From assembly GCA_002825515.1 (NCBI GenBank), contig PJET01000110.1, positions 1 through 40,158 on the forward strand: a stretch of 40,158 nucleotides of DNA, written 5' to 3'. The DNA is from Candidatus Thorarchaeota archaeon MP11T_1 (GTDB lineage Archaea; Asgardarchaeota; Thorarchaeia; Thorarchaeales; Thorarchaeaceae). Of this stretch, positions 23,913-32,427 are shown one piece after another (within the stretch, counting starts at the first letter, position 1; every line of letters starts with the position of its first letter). Both the position numbers and the translations under genes were made by a program. Under the pieces are notes generated by a model. The model made no database searches, had not been told where the DNA came from, and saw only the letters and a program-made list of their open reading frames with translations.

Positions 23913-25487
23913 TTGACAAGTGTCCAGACTAAAATATCAGAGGTAACAGTATTTCGAGATGCTGCGAGAGTTACACGAATAGGCAAGGTCAAAATGGACC
24001 CCGGACCACACAAAGTTTTGGTGACAGGAATCACCAATTATGCCCAAGCAGACAGTTTTCGCGTAAAGGGTAGAGGACCTGCAAAACTATCAAGCATCGA
24101 TGTGCAAAGTGCAACTGAAGTCTTTGAACCATCAACGGACATCAAACCACTCTATGATGAACTCAAGGGTTTGGAAAAGAGAAGAATTGGAATACAAGAT
24201 GAAATCGAGTTTCAGCAAAATAGGTTAGTTCAGACAAACAATATGGTTGCTGAATTTTCCAATCATTTTGGGATGGTCTACGCCGCAAATGAAGGTGACA
24301 TAAAATCATTGAGTGAGATGGACAAGAAATCAACAATGCTTGTGGAGGAGATACAAAGAGAAATCCGAAAGCTGAATGAAGATTTGGAAGAACTAGATGC
24401 TAGACTCCAGGTACTGAGAGATAACATTGGTAGGATCAATTCAGAAAGAAGAACAGTTTCAACCTATACAGTTGAGGTGACTCTGGAGGTTTCATCAGCT
24501 GCAAATATCGAGCTGGAGCTAACGTACCAAAGCGGTGGTGCATCATGGTCCCCTCGTTATGATGTGGACCTATATCCTGCAAAGGCAAAGCTTCGGAGAT
24601 TAGCAATGATTAGCAATCGTACTGAGGAGGACTGGACTGATGTTGGATTAATAATATCAACTGCCACTGCTCGACCTGTAAAAGCTGTCGAGGGCAAACC
24701 ATTCTTCATTACTGCTTATGATCCATCTATGATTGAGAAAACTTATGCAACGACTGGAAAGATGGAACGACGTGCAAAACCATCAATGGCTCCAGCAGGA
24801 GTTGGAGCATTCGCACCCCCAGCGCCACCACCAGAGATAGAAGAAGAATTTGCAGATGCAATTGAGACAGTTTCTGGAATTGCGGTCTATGAGTTACCAA
24901 AGAAAATGACTATACCATCGAACCATGAACACCATCCAGTTACATTGATTGAAGAGGATCTTGAATCTTCTACTATACATTATTGGTATGCTGAGGAGAT
25001 GGCAGAGGTTGTAGCTCAGGATAAAGTCGTGAATAACGATAGTGTAATATTACCAGGCAAGATGAAAGTGTTTTCAGAGGGGGATTATGTTGGAGAGACC
25101 TCTATTGGTCAGATTTCACCTCGAGAGGAGTTTAAAATTGGTACAAGAGTGGCTTATGATGTAAAAGCGGAGAAAAAACTTGTTGAGCGTGAAATGGAGA
25201 AGGCTGGTGTCCTTCGAGGTAAACTAAGACGTTCGTACAGATACAAACTGGAGATTCAGAATTTCTCAAAAAGAAAAATTGAGATTGATGTGTTAGATAG
25301 AGTTCCGCATAGCCTAAGTACTGAAATTGAAGTGAAATTCGACTGGGAAAAATTAGTAGCTAAGAAACATGACCTTGGAATAATAGAGTGGCAGAGAGTA
25401 ATTGAACCGAATGAAAAGACAAGTATTGAATACAACTATGAAGTTCTGTGGGAGAAGGGAGTAACAATAAGTCCACCCTTGCCATGA
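23913..25487 (+). CDS. DUF4140/DUF4139 protein, first copy
   Basis: Protein of 524 residues in the family that includes mucoidy inhibitor A-like proteins; molecular function unknown. Residues 6-70 match the N-terminal DUF4140 strand-rich domain (VTVFRDAARVTRIGKVKM). Residues about 78-182 are a coiled coil (LKGLEKRRIGIQDEIEFQQN, later EIQREIRKLNEDLEELDARL). The DUF4139 domain begins near SGGASWSPRYDVDLYP and runs to the end (WEKGVTISPPLP). A Pro-rich insert (FAPPAPPPEIEEEF, about residue 300) divides it. No signal peptide or membrane helix. TTG start at 23913 with GGAG 7 nt upstream. The paralogue follows 12 nt later. Confidence 0.88.
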   Translation: MTSVQTKISEVTVFRDAARVTRIGKVKMDPGPHKVLVTGITNYAQADSFRVKGRGPAKLSSIDVQSATEVFEPSTDIKPLYDELKGLEKRRIGIQDEIEFQQNRLVQTNNMVAEFSNHFGMVYAANEGDIKSLSEMDKKSTMLVEEIQREIRKLNEDLEELDARLQVLRDNIGRINSERRTVSTYTVEVTLEVSSAANIELELTYQSGGASWSPRYDVDLYPAKAKLRRLAMISNRTEEDWTDVGLIISTATARPVKAVEGKPFFITAYDPSMIEKTYATTGKMERRAKPSMAPAGVGAFAPPAPPPEIEEEFADAIETVSGIAVYELPKKMTIPSNHEHHPVTLIEEDLESSTIHYWYAEEMAEVVAQDKVVNNDSVILPGKMKVFSEGDYVGETSIGQISPREEFKIGTRVAYDVKAEKKLVEREMEKAGVLRGKLRRSYRYKLEIQNFSKRKIEIDVLDRVPHSLSTEIEVKFDWEKLVAKKHDLGIIEWQRVIEPNEKTSIEYNYEVLWEKGVTISPPLP

Positions 25488-25499
25488 GGAGGAATAATA

Positions 25500-27092
25500 A
25501 TGAAAGAGATCTCGACAAAGATAGTAGCTGTTACAGTATTTCGCGATGGTGCAAGAATTATCAGAACAGGCAAGATAGAACTTGGGTCTGGTGAGCAGAC
25601 GGTAACAGTTACAGGAATCACTCGTTATGCTGAACAAGACAGTTTTCGTGTTAAAGGAAAAGGCAGTGCCATTCTTCGGGGAATAGATGTCAAGCAGATT
25701 AGCAAAACGTACGAACCCGAGGGTAACATCAAAGGATTGTATGAAAAGCTCAAGAAACTAGAACAAGAACGTACAGCTATTGAGGATAGCTTACAGATGC
25801 ATAGGAATAGAGGAGAGAGAATGAATGTTGTACTGAATCAGTTCAGCTCTGAGTTCGGAAAGTGGTTTTCAGTGGGGGAAACTACAATGGACCAAATGAC
25901 AAAAATAGAGAAAACTGGAAATCAATTGTTTCGAGATTCAAGGAAGACGATTCGTGAATTAGAAGCCGAGCTTGAGAGAATTGATACAGAGATTACTGCC
26001 CTTCATAATAATATCAACAGAATTCAAGGTCAGAGAAAAACAGAAACTGTCAATGATTTGTACATCAATCTTTATGCGAAGGAAAGTACACAAATCGAAC
26101 TAGAAATAACCTATCAGTTAAGAATGGCATCTTGGCAACCCACTTATGATGTTGACATAGATGAGGAAACATCAACAGTAAAGAGAATAGCTATTATTAG
26201 AAACCAGACTCTAGAAAATTGGCAAGATGTTGGACTTACTGTTTCTACAGCTTCTGCTCAACCAGTCGAAGCAATAGAACCCAATCCATTCTACATTGAT
26301 GTATACACTCCACGAGATTATGGAAGAATGGCCTCTAGGACTGCTGCTGCACCAGCTGAAAGGATGAAGAAAGAAATGGACTATGAAGATGCAGCTGAAG
26401 AATTGATGATGATGGAACCTGAAGAAGAGCCAATGCCAGATATCATTGAAGATTATGCGGTAGCCTCAGAAACTTTGGGTGGAATTACAGTCTATAATGT
26501 CCCTGGGGAAGTATCGATCCTGGCTGATAATGACCCACATCCAGTTACGCTCACTCTTGAGGAATTTGCATCACGAAGATTGCACTTTTGGAACGCTGCA
26601 CAGATGGCAGAGGTTGTGGCTCAAGATGAAATAACGAATGGAGATTCTGTCCTACTTCCTGGCAATGTGAAAGTATATACTGCTGGTGATTTCATTGGAG
26701 AAACATATCTTGATCTAAAAGCACCACGTGAGAAGTTCAGACTTGGTACTAGGGTTGCGTACGATGTAAAAGCTGAGAAGAAACTCCTCGAGAAAGACAC
26801 AGAGAAAGCAGGAATAACTCGTGGAAAGCAGAAGAGGGGTTACAAATACTCGCTTGAGATGAAGAACTTCGCGCAAAAAGAAATAGCAATCAAAGTTGTA
26901 GATGTGATACCTCATAGCAATTCTGAGAAAATAACTGTTGAACTATCTGAACCAAGTTTACAAATACAGAAAGAGGAACTTGGTGTCATTGAATGGGAAA
27001 CAAAGATTGGAGCGAGTTCAGAATTCAAAATCACCTATTCGTATGAAGTAGAATGGGAGCGGGATATAATTATCAGACCTCCGCTTCCGTGA
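25500..27092 (+). CDS. DUF4140/DUF4139 protein, second copy
   Basis: Paralogue of the preceding gene, 530 residues, same architecture: DUF4140 (VTVFRDGARIIRTGKIEL), coiled coil (about 75-180) and DUF4139 (LRMASWQPTYDVDI to WERDIIIRPPLP). The two are alike along their length (shared AEVVAQDxxxNxDSVxLPGxxKV and GTRVAYDVKAEKKL) but clearly diverged, so the duplication is old. Here the insert inside DUF4139 is acidic and Met-rich (ELMMMEPEEEPMPDIIEDY) where the first copy is proline-rich. ATG with GAGGAGGAA upstream. Tandem placement suggests the two proteins act together, possibly as a heteromer. Confidence 0.88.
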   Translation: MKEISTKIVAVTVFRDGARIIRTGKIELGSGEQTVTVTGITRYAEQDSFRVKGKGSAILRGIDVKQISKTYEPEGNIKGLYEKLKKLEQERTAIEDSLQMHRNRGERMNVVLNQFSSEFGKWFSVGETTMDQMTKIEKTGNQLFRDSRKTIRELEAELERIDTEITALHNNINRIQGQRKTETVNDLYINLYAKESTQIELEITYQLRMASWQPTYDVDIDEETSTVKRIAIIRNQTLENWQDVGLTVSTASAQPVEAIEPNPFYIDVYTPRDYGRMASRTAAAPAERMKKEMDYEDAAEELMMMEPEEEPMPDIIEDYAVASETLGGITVYNVPGEVSILADNDPHPVTLTLEEFASRRLHFWNAAQMAEVVAQDEITNGDSVLLPGNVKVYTAGDFIGETYLDLKAPREKFRLGTRVAYDVKAEKKLLEKDTEKAGITRGKQKRGYKYSLEMKNFAQKEIAIKVVDVIPHSNSEKITVELSEPSLQIQKEELGVIEWETKIGASSEFKITYSYEVEWERDIIIRPPLP

Positions 27093-27118
27093 ATATCGTG
27101 TAGTGGGTATAAGAAATC

Positions 27119-28459
27119 CTACCACTTGCTCATTTCATCCATTACAGCCACTATCCTATGCATTGCTTTTCGGAAATTCTCGACCACAATACTTTCATTA
27201 GGTGAGTGCCCTTTCGAATCGTAATCACTGCAACCAATAGAAACCATTGGTACATATCTATTGAAGAGATATAGAGGACCAGAGCCAGGACTAGTAGGAT
27301 GAATGACTAAGTCACCAAATACACGTTTGTTTGCATTTACTATTACCTTCACAAATGGATGATCAATCGCAGTTTTTGCAGCTGGATAACCTTCAAAGTA
27401 GGATATTTTAATGTCTGTAAATCCATATTCATCTAGGTGTTTTCTGAGTTTTTTATGGATGTCATCTGGATGCATGCCTTCTACTAGCCGGAAATCAACT
27501 TTGCATGAGGCTTTTGCTGGAAGGACTGTCATTGAGCCCTTACCTTGATAACCGCTTGTTAGTCCGCAGATATTGCACGTTGGATCCCCATAGTATGCTT
27601 TTTTCAATTCCTCTCCAGACAGGTTGTTCAGATATTCTTCTATCCCATAGATCTTCTTGAATGGCTCTTCATGTAAGTCAATATTCTTGATTGCTTCCAA
27701 TTCCAATTCTGAAAGTGGTTTTATGTTCTCATAAAATCCATCAATCAAGATATGACTCGATTCATCCTTCAGTGAATTCAATGCCCAGACTAATCTGCTG
27801 GCTGCAGATGGGAGAACACATGCTGTGCTCGAATGCACATCTCTGGCAAGACGTTCAATTTCAAGTTCAACATAGAATATTCCCTTAAGCCCAAGCCATG
27901 CTTCCTGTCGCCCATCAACACCTGCACCTCCAAACTCCCAAATTCCTCCATCGGCACTGATGAAGTCAGTATTTTTCTGAGTGTATTCGGGAAGATGTAC
28001 ACTTCCTATCTCTTCTTCGCCTTCGATAACGAACTTGATATTGACGGGTAGAACAGTTTGCGTTTCTTTGAACGCTTTAAGAACAGAAATTCTAGAGATT
28101 ATGTCACCTTTATTATCAGCGACGCCCCTCCCGTAGATTCTACCATTTCGTATCTCTGGTTCGAAAGGTGGTGATTCCCAGAGATTAAATGGTTCAGCAG
28201 GTTGCACATCATAGTGGTCATAGAAAAGGAGGGTTCTTTTTGCACCAACATCAAGCCAGCCTGTCACCACTGGAGCTCCTGAGGTTGGATTAATTTTAGT
28301 TTCCAGTCCTGCATCCTTAAGCATATTCTCAACTAGAGACGAAGCTTCACCCAGCCCTTCATTCTTTGCAGCGACTGAAGGAATCTGACAGAGACTCTTT
28401 AGTGCTTCTAACGAGTATTCTAGATTTTCATTGATGAAATTGATTACAGTTTTGTACAT
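27119..28459 (-). CDS. M20 family metallopeptidase (dipeptidase-like)
   Basis: Cytoplasmic di-zinc peptidase, 446 residues from the ATG at 28459. Zinc and catalytic motifs: YDHYDVQP (first His ligand and catalytic Asp), GRGVADNKGD (bridging Asp), EGEEEIGS (catalytic Glu and Glu ligand), then an Asp ligand in ISADGG and the last His in SKGHSPNES. The dimerisation domain sits between about residues 200 and 320. The length and motif wording fit the M20 dipeptidase group that releases amino acids from small peptides, a natural partner of the two peptide importers. A GTG three codons upstream (28468) could be the start of a leaderless message, since TATA-like ATATATC lies near 28500-28494. Confidence 0.9.
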   Translation of the reverse strand: MYKTVINFINENLEYSLEALKSLCQIPSVAAKNEGLGEASSLVENMLKDAGLETKINPTSGAPVVTGWLDVGAKRTLLFYDHYDVQPAEPFNLWESPPFEPEIRNGRIYGRGVADNKGDIISRISVLKAFKETQTVLPVNIKFVIEGEEEIGSVHLPEYTQKNTDFISADGGIWEFGGAGVDGRQEAWLGLKGIFYVELEIERLARDVHSSTACVLPSAASRLVWALNSLKDESSHILIDGFYENIKPLSELELEAIKNIDLHEEPFKKIYGIEEYLNNLSGEELKKAYYGDPTCNICGLTSGYQGKGSMTVLPAKASCKVDFRLVEGMHPDDIHKKLRKHLDEYGFTDIKISYFEGYPAAKTAIDHPFVKVIVNANKRVFGDLVIHPTSPGSGPLYLFNRYVPMVSIGCSDYDSKGHSPNESIVVENFRKAMHRIVAVMDEMSKW

Positions 28460-28493
28460 GCAAACCACTACAAAAGAATCGTTGAGTCGTAGT

Positions 28494-28502
28494 GATATAT
28501 CC
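28494..28502 (-). promoter_or_regulatory. TATA box of the M20 peptidase gene
   Basis: On the minus strand GGATATATC lies about 30-35 nt before the candidate starts (GTG 28468, ATG 28459), so transcription would begin at or just before the coding region. Confidence 0.45.
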
Positions 28503-28577
28503 TCCTTTTCAAGCGTTTAGCGAACTGCTTATCAGAGTACAAAATTGATACATTCATCTACAAAGGATGGATAGTTA

Positions 28578-29345
28578 GTGAAAGTCTTTGAAGCACATGA
28601 ATACGATACTGAAGCTGTAACAAAGTTCTTCAAAGGTAAAGTAAATACCACGGGATTCGTTAATAAAAAAAATCTAGAAACATTAGAGAAGATTAAGATC
28701 TTCAATCGTCCTTTTAGGAGAGTTTTGTGGAAATTAGAAGGGAAAAAAGATACAGAAGAGAAGATTTCAACTTCTTTTATGGACGAACAGCTGTCATCTA
28801 AGATTAGTGATAGCAATCATAGATTGTTACTTTGGAGACCTCGCTATGCAAGGCTGAGAATTTTGGATTTGGATGATAAAGAAGAAACCACACATAATTA
28901 TGGTGAAAGCATAGAGGAAGTGATTAATGATTTAATATTTCATCGCTGGGAAGGTCAGGAAATTGATGACGAGTTAAGGCCAAAACTCAGAAGTCTCCAA
29001 GCTGATCCTCTTTCAGCAATTGCTCTAATCGTTCCTAGATCACCCTATAGTCTAAGACGAGAAGAAGAGATTCTCAATCAGCGAAGAGAGAAACAGTCAT
29101 TTGTTATGGCATCCTCACTAGTCCTAAATTGTTCACCGAAAGACATCATTATATCAGCTGAGATTTGTGAACGGGTATTTGTGACTACAATTGTATGCGA
29201 ATACAGAGATATTTCAGATGGTAAAATTAGGATGCTTCATCTTGAAACTCCAGGTTCAAGGTCACTTCAAGATGCAACCAAATCTGGGGCTGCCCTTTCA
29301 AGGATATGTAATCTCTACCCAGAATGTTCGAAATTTTTTGCTTAA
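28578..29345 (+). CDS. unrecognised soluble protein, 255 residues
   Basis: No family identified. The GTG start at 28578 has a weak purine-rich stretch (GGATGGATAG) in front. The chain is hydrophilic, rich in Lys, Arg and Glu, with no membrane helix or signal. Visible features are a basic N-terminal third (KIKIFNRPFRRVLWKLEGKK), a WRPRYARLRILDLDD stretch, a helix GESIEEVINDLIFHRW and a C-terminal half with alternating strands and three cysteines (in LVLNCSPKD, AEICER and VCEYRD) plus two more near the end (SRICNLYPECSKF). The five cysteines do not make a known zinc motif. It lies between the M20 gene (divergent) and peptide operon B. Confidence 0.65.
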   Translation: MKVFEAHEYDTEAVTKFFKGKVNTTGFVNKKNLETLEKIKIFNRPFRRVLWKLEGKKDTEEKISTSFMDEQLSSKISDSNHRLLLWRPRYARLRILDLDDKEETTHNYGESIEEVINDLIFHRWEGQEIDDELRPKLRSLQADPLSAIALIVPRSPYSLRREEEILNQRREKQSFVMASSLVLNCSPKDIIISAEICERVFVTTIVCEYRDISDGKIRMLHLETPGSRSLQDATKSGAALSRICNLYPECSKFFA

Positions 29346-29440
29346 GGTTACATTATGTATTTTAGATAATTCGCTAAATTTCAAGACTTATACTAAAATA
29401 TTCTCTAATGATAGAAGTATTAACCGCGTAGTTCGAAATC

Positions 29441-29447
29441 TTTAAAG
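29441..29447 (+). promoter_or_regulatory. TATA box of peptide importer operon B
   Basis: TTTAAAG preceded by CGAAATC resembles an archaeal BRE plus TATA pair. Transcription would start near 29470, leaving a leader of about 45 nt that carries the GGAGG site. The ATATATAT string at 29493-29502 is too close to the start to be the functional box. Confidence 0.5.
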
Positions 29448-29516
29448 CACTATTTTTGGCCTATGTGATTTCGGAAAGTACAGACTCTTTCCCATATATA
29501 TATGGAGGATAGAGAA

Positions 29517-31283
29517 TTGAATACAAGACGTAAACTATGTTACGTCGTCATTGCGATGTTCTTGTTCTTCCCAGTAATTGGCATTCCTGCAGCAGCTCAA
29601 GATGACGCAGAAATGTTATTTGTCATGGCCTACGGGTCAGATATCGGTGAGCTCAATCCGCTGACATGGCGGAGTGAGAGATCTCATTGGTATGACATGC
29701 TGGTGTATGACACGCTACTATCAACAGACGACGATCTAAACTTAATCCCGTGGTTGGCTGAAGATTATTCAGTTTCATCTGATGGTCTTACAATCACGTT
29801 CGATATTAGAGAAGGTGCAACTTGGCATGACGGTGAACCACTAACTGCCGAAGATGTTGCATTCACTTTTGAGTACGTTAGAGATGCACCATCAACCATA
29901 GGCAACTGGTGGAACATTATGCAGAGCTTGACATCAGCTACTGCTTCTGGAAACACTGTTACTTGTGTGTTTGATCAAGTGTTCTCTTTTGCACTGCACA
30001 ATTTGGGACAAATTTACATTCTTCCGAAGCACATTCACGAAGGTATTGCCGCTGATGATGCTCGATGGGATGATGAAGACAATGTAACAGCTCATACAGG
30101 TTCAGGTCCTTTCAAATATGTTGAGCGTGTACCTGATGAGTACACTGAGCTTGTACGAAATGATGATTGGTGGGGTCCAGATAATCCAAATATCGGTCAG
30201 CTACCAAACATCGAGAGAGTCAGAATTGATGTTGTAATTGGACAGGATGCAAGAATTCTAGCCATGAGACAAGGCACTGCTGACACAGAGCGTTACGAGG
30301 TCTTTGGTGCATATGTGACTGAAATCCTGAATGCTCCTGAGCTACAGTTGATAACTGGAGTTGCATCACAGTGGGACTATGTTTGGGGATTTAACCTAAC
30401 TATTCCAGGACTTGATGACATTAATGTCCGAAGAGCTATGGCATACGCTATCGATAGAACTGAACTCATCAATATTGGAAGGCTTGGTTTTGGTACTCCA
30501 ACAACTGCAGGCATTCCTGAGGTGTTCTATCCGAGCCTTTACAACGCGGACACAGACTTTCTGGAGAATGTCACCATAGCCAATCAGATCCTTGATGCTG
30601 CTGGCTATATTGATACTGATGATGATGGTATCAGAAACGGCGATGGAGTCCATGTACCAGCGGGCGAGGAGCTCGAGTTTGACTGTCTAAGTCTATCATG
30701 GGACGATATCTCTGTTGCCACGGTTACAGGTATCAAACTCCAGATGGAGGATATTGGTATCAAGATTAACAACGTGGTCACTGATGATGGTCCAATGTAT
30801 GATGCAATCTACACAGGCGAGTACGAGATGTACAGCATGGCCCATGGATATGACAATATACCAGACTATCCATGGTGGAGATGTCACTCATCCAACATCT
30901 TTGAATGGGGCGACAATGTACACAACTTGGACAATTCAACTGTTGACACTATCATGGATGACTACATGGCTGCTACGCCTGCAACTCTCTATGATAGAGC
31001 CACAGATGCATCACAGGCAATCCTGGATAACATCCCATACGTGCCGCTGTACCTATCTGACGACACCCATGCTCTGAGAGCTGAATGGGTCAACTTTACA
31101 ACTCCTGCTGGAGGACCCTTCACAGCCTTCAATCCAAGATCGATGATCTTCATGTACGATTCAGAGCTTGGAGAGCCAACCACACCTCCACCACCTCCAG
31201 ATATACTCTTGCTAGTCGGTGTTGGTGCAGGAGCGCTCCTTGTGGGGATTATCATAACTTACTTCGTTGCTCGCAGGAAGTAA
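29517..31283 (+). CDS. peptide ABC importer B, substrate-binding protein (family 5), C-terminally anchored
   Basis: DppA/OppA-type receptor of 588 residues. I choose the TTG at 29517 because GGAGG lies 8 nt before it; the in-frame ATG at 29502 overlaps that site and has none of its own. A signal peptide (KLCYVVIAMFLFFPVIGIPAAAQ) is followed by the SBP_bac_5 fold (LTITFDIREGATWHDGEPLTAEDVAFTFEY and RRAMAYAIDRTELI). The C terminus has a proline linker (TTPPPPPPD) and a membrane helix LLLVGVGAGALLVGIIITYF ending in VARRK. So this receptor is secreted and tethered at its C terminus, unlike the N-anchored one of operon A. A terminator-like hairpin separates it from its permeases. Confidence 0.92.
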   Translation: MNTRRKLCYVVIAMFLFFPVIGIPAAAQDDAEMLFVMAYGSDIGELNPLTWRSERSHWYDMLVYDTLLSTDDDLNLIPWLAEDYSVSSDGLTITFDIREGATWHDGEPLTAEDVAFTFEYVRDAPSTIGNWWNIMQSLTSATASGNTVTCVFDQVFSFALHNLGQIYILPKHIHEGIAADDARWDDEDNVTAHTGSGPFKYVERVPDEYTELVRNDDWWGPDNPNIGQLPNIERVRIDVVIGQDARILAMRQGTADTERYEVFGAYVTEILNAPELQLITGVASQWDYVWGFNLTIPGLDDINVRRAMAYAIDRTELINIGRLGFGTPTTAGIPEVFYPSLYNADTDFLENVTIANQILDAAGYIDTDDDGIRNGDGVHVPAGEELEFDCLSLSWDDISVATVTGIKLQMEDIGIKINNVVTDDGPMYDAIYTGEYEMYSMAHGYDNIPDYPWWRCHSSNIFEWGDNVHNLDNSTVDTIMDDYMAATPATLYDRATDASQAILDNIPYVPLYLSDDTHALRAEWVNFTTPAGGPFTAFNPRSMIFMYDSELGEPTTPPPPPDILLLVGVGAGALLVGIIITYFVARRK

Positions 31284-31295
31284 TCGAATATCTAT

Positions 31296-31314
31296 AGGGA
31301 CCGAATAGGTCCCT
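31296..31314 (+). terminator. hairpin between binding protein and permease, operon B
   Basis: AGGGACC (31296-31302) and GGTCCCT (31308-31314) form a perfect 7-bp stem with a 5-nt loop, 12 nt after the binding-protein stop, followed by a T-rich run. The same arrangement occurs in operon A. A TATA-like GATATAAT (31334-31341) follows. Confidence 0.6.
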
Positions 31315-31422
31315 TCACCTTTTATTTTTCAAAGATATAATGTTGTTACTCAGTCCGATATTCTTTAAGGGGGTTTTTCTAATTATCAAGGTAATTTGAA
31401 GAAGAATAAGGAGTGAGTAACT

Positions 31423-32415
31423 GTGTCAACAAGAACATCAGTTGGTACCTGGAGATACATTGGTCAAAGAGTTTTCCAAACAGTAATTCTTTGGTTTGCT
31501 ATCATTACTCTTAATTTCATTATTTTTCGAGTCATGCCTGGAGATCCCCGTCAGGCTCTAATTGGCGAGGGTTTAGCTCCTGAACTACGAATTGCAATAG
31601 TTGAGAGATTCGGTCTAGATAGACCTCTTCTTGAACAGTATTGGTTGTACATTGTTAACTTGTTTCGGGGAGATATGGGGTATTCGTTCTCGCATTTTGG
31701 AGAGCCGGTATGGGAAACTCTCTTTGAATTTAGATTTGCTAATACATTCATATTAATGGGAGCTTCGCTTGTTGTATCAATTATTATCGGGATGTTCTTT
31801 GGCGTTCTAGCAGCAGCTCGTCGTGATACAGCAGTTGACACAGGTTCCACTGTAGTCTTTCTAGTAGCATATGCACTTCCTGTCTTCTGGATTGGCGTTT
31901 TGATACTCTATTATTTTGGCTTTCAACTTAATATTATTCCCCTGGCTGGTACTATAACTCGAGGATATGATCATGTGAATTTCTTGGATTACATGTTTGA
32001 TTATCTTCATCACATGATGGGACCATGGATTGTATTGACTCTCTCTTTCATAGGAGGATTCTATCTTATCATGCGGGACACCGTTCTTGATGTTTTTACT
32101 CAAGACTATATCCTTGCAGCAAGAGCAAAAGGTCTGAAAGAACGCTCAATTCTTTATGGTCATGCAATGCGAAATGCGATGCTACCAATGGTCAGTGTCA
32201 TTGCTGTCAATGTACCATTTTTAGTGAGTGGCGCGATGATGACAGAGTATGTGTTTAGCTGGAGCGGATTAGGCCTTCTCACATATAACTCAGTACTGAC
32301 AGTGGACTATCCAGTTTTGCAGGGGATATTCTTGTTCCTCGCCACAATCACGTTGATAGCTAATTTCGTTGCGGATATATTGTACTTGTACTTGGATCCA
32401 AGAATTCGATATTGA
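31423..32415 (+). CDS. dppB: peptide ABC importer B, permease DppB
   Basis: First membrane subunit, 330 residues, GTG start with AAGGAG 9 nt upstream. Family landmarks: N-terminal helix ending IIFRVMPGDPRQAL, EAA loop AARAKGLKERSILYGHAMRNAMLPMVSVI, then GAMMTEYVFSWSGLGLLTY and the C-terminal YLYLDPRIRY. About six helices. A TATA-like site at 31334-31341 may allow transcription separate from the binding-protein gene. It is clearly diverged from the operon A copy, so the two importers are not a recent duplication. Confidence 0.93.
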   Translation: MSTRTSVGTWRYIGQRVFQTVILWFAIITLNFIIFRVMPGDPRQALIGEGLAPELRIAIVERFGLDRPLLEQYWLYIVNLFRGDMGYSFSHFGEPVWETLFEFRFANTFILMGASLVVSIIIGMFFGVLAAARRDTAVDTGSTVVFLVAYALPVFWIGVLILYYFGFQLNIIPLAGTITRGYDHVNFLDYMFDYLHHMMGPWIVLTLSFIGGFYLIMRDTVLDVFTQDYILAARAKGLKERSILYGHAMRNAMLPMVSVIAVNVPFLVSGAMMTEYVFSWSGLGLLTYNSVLTVDYPVLQGIFLFLATITLIANFVADILYLYLDPRIRY

Positions 32416-32427
32416 GGAGGTGATTAG

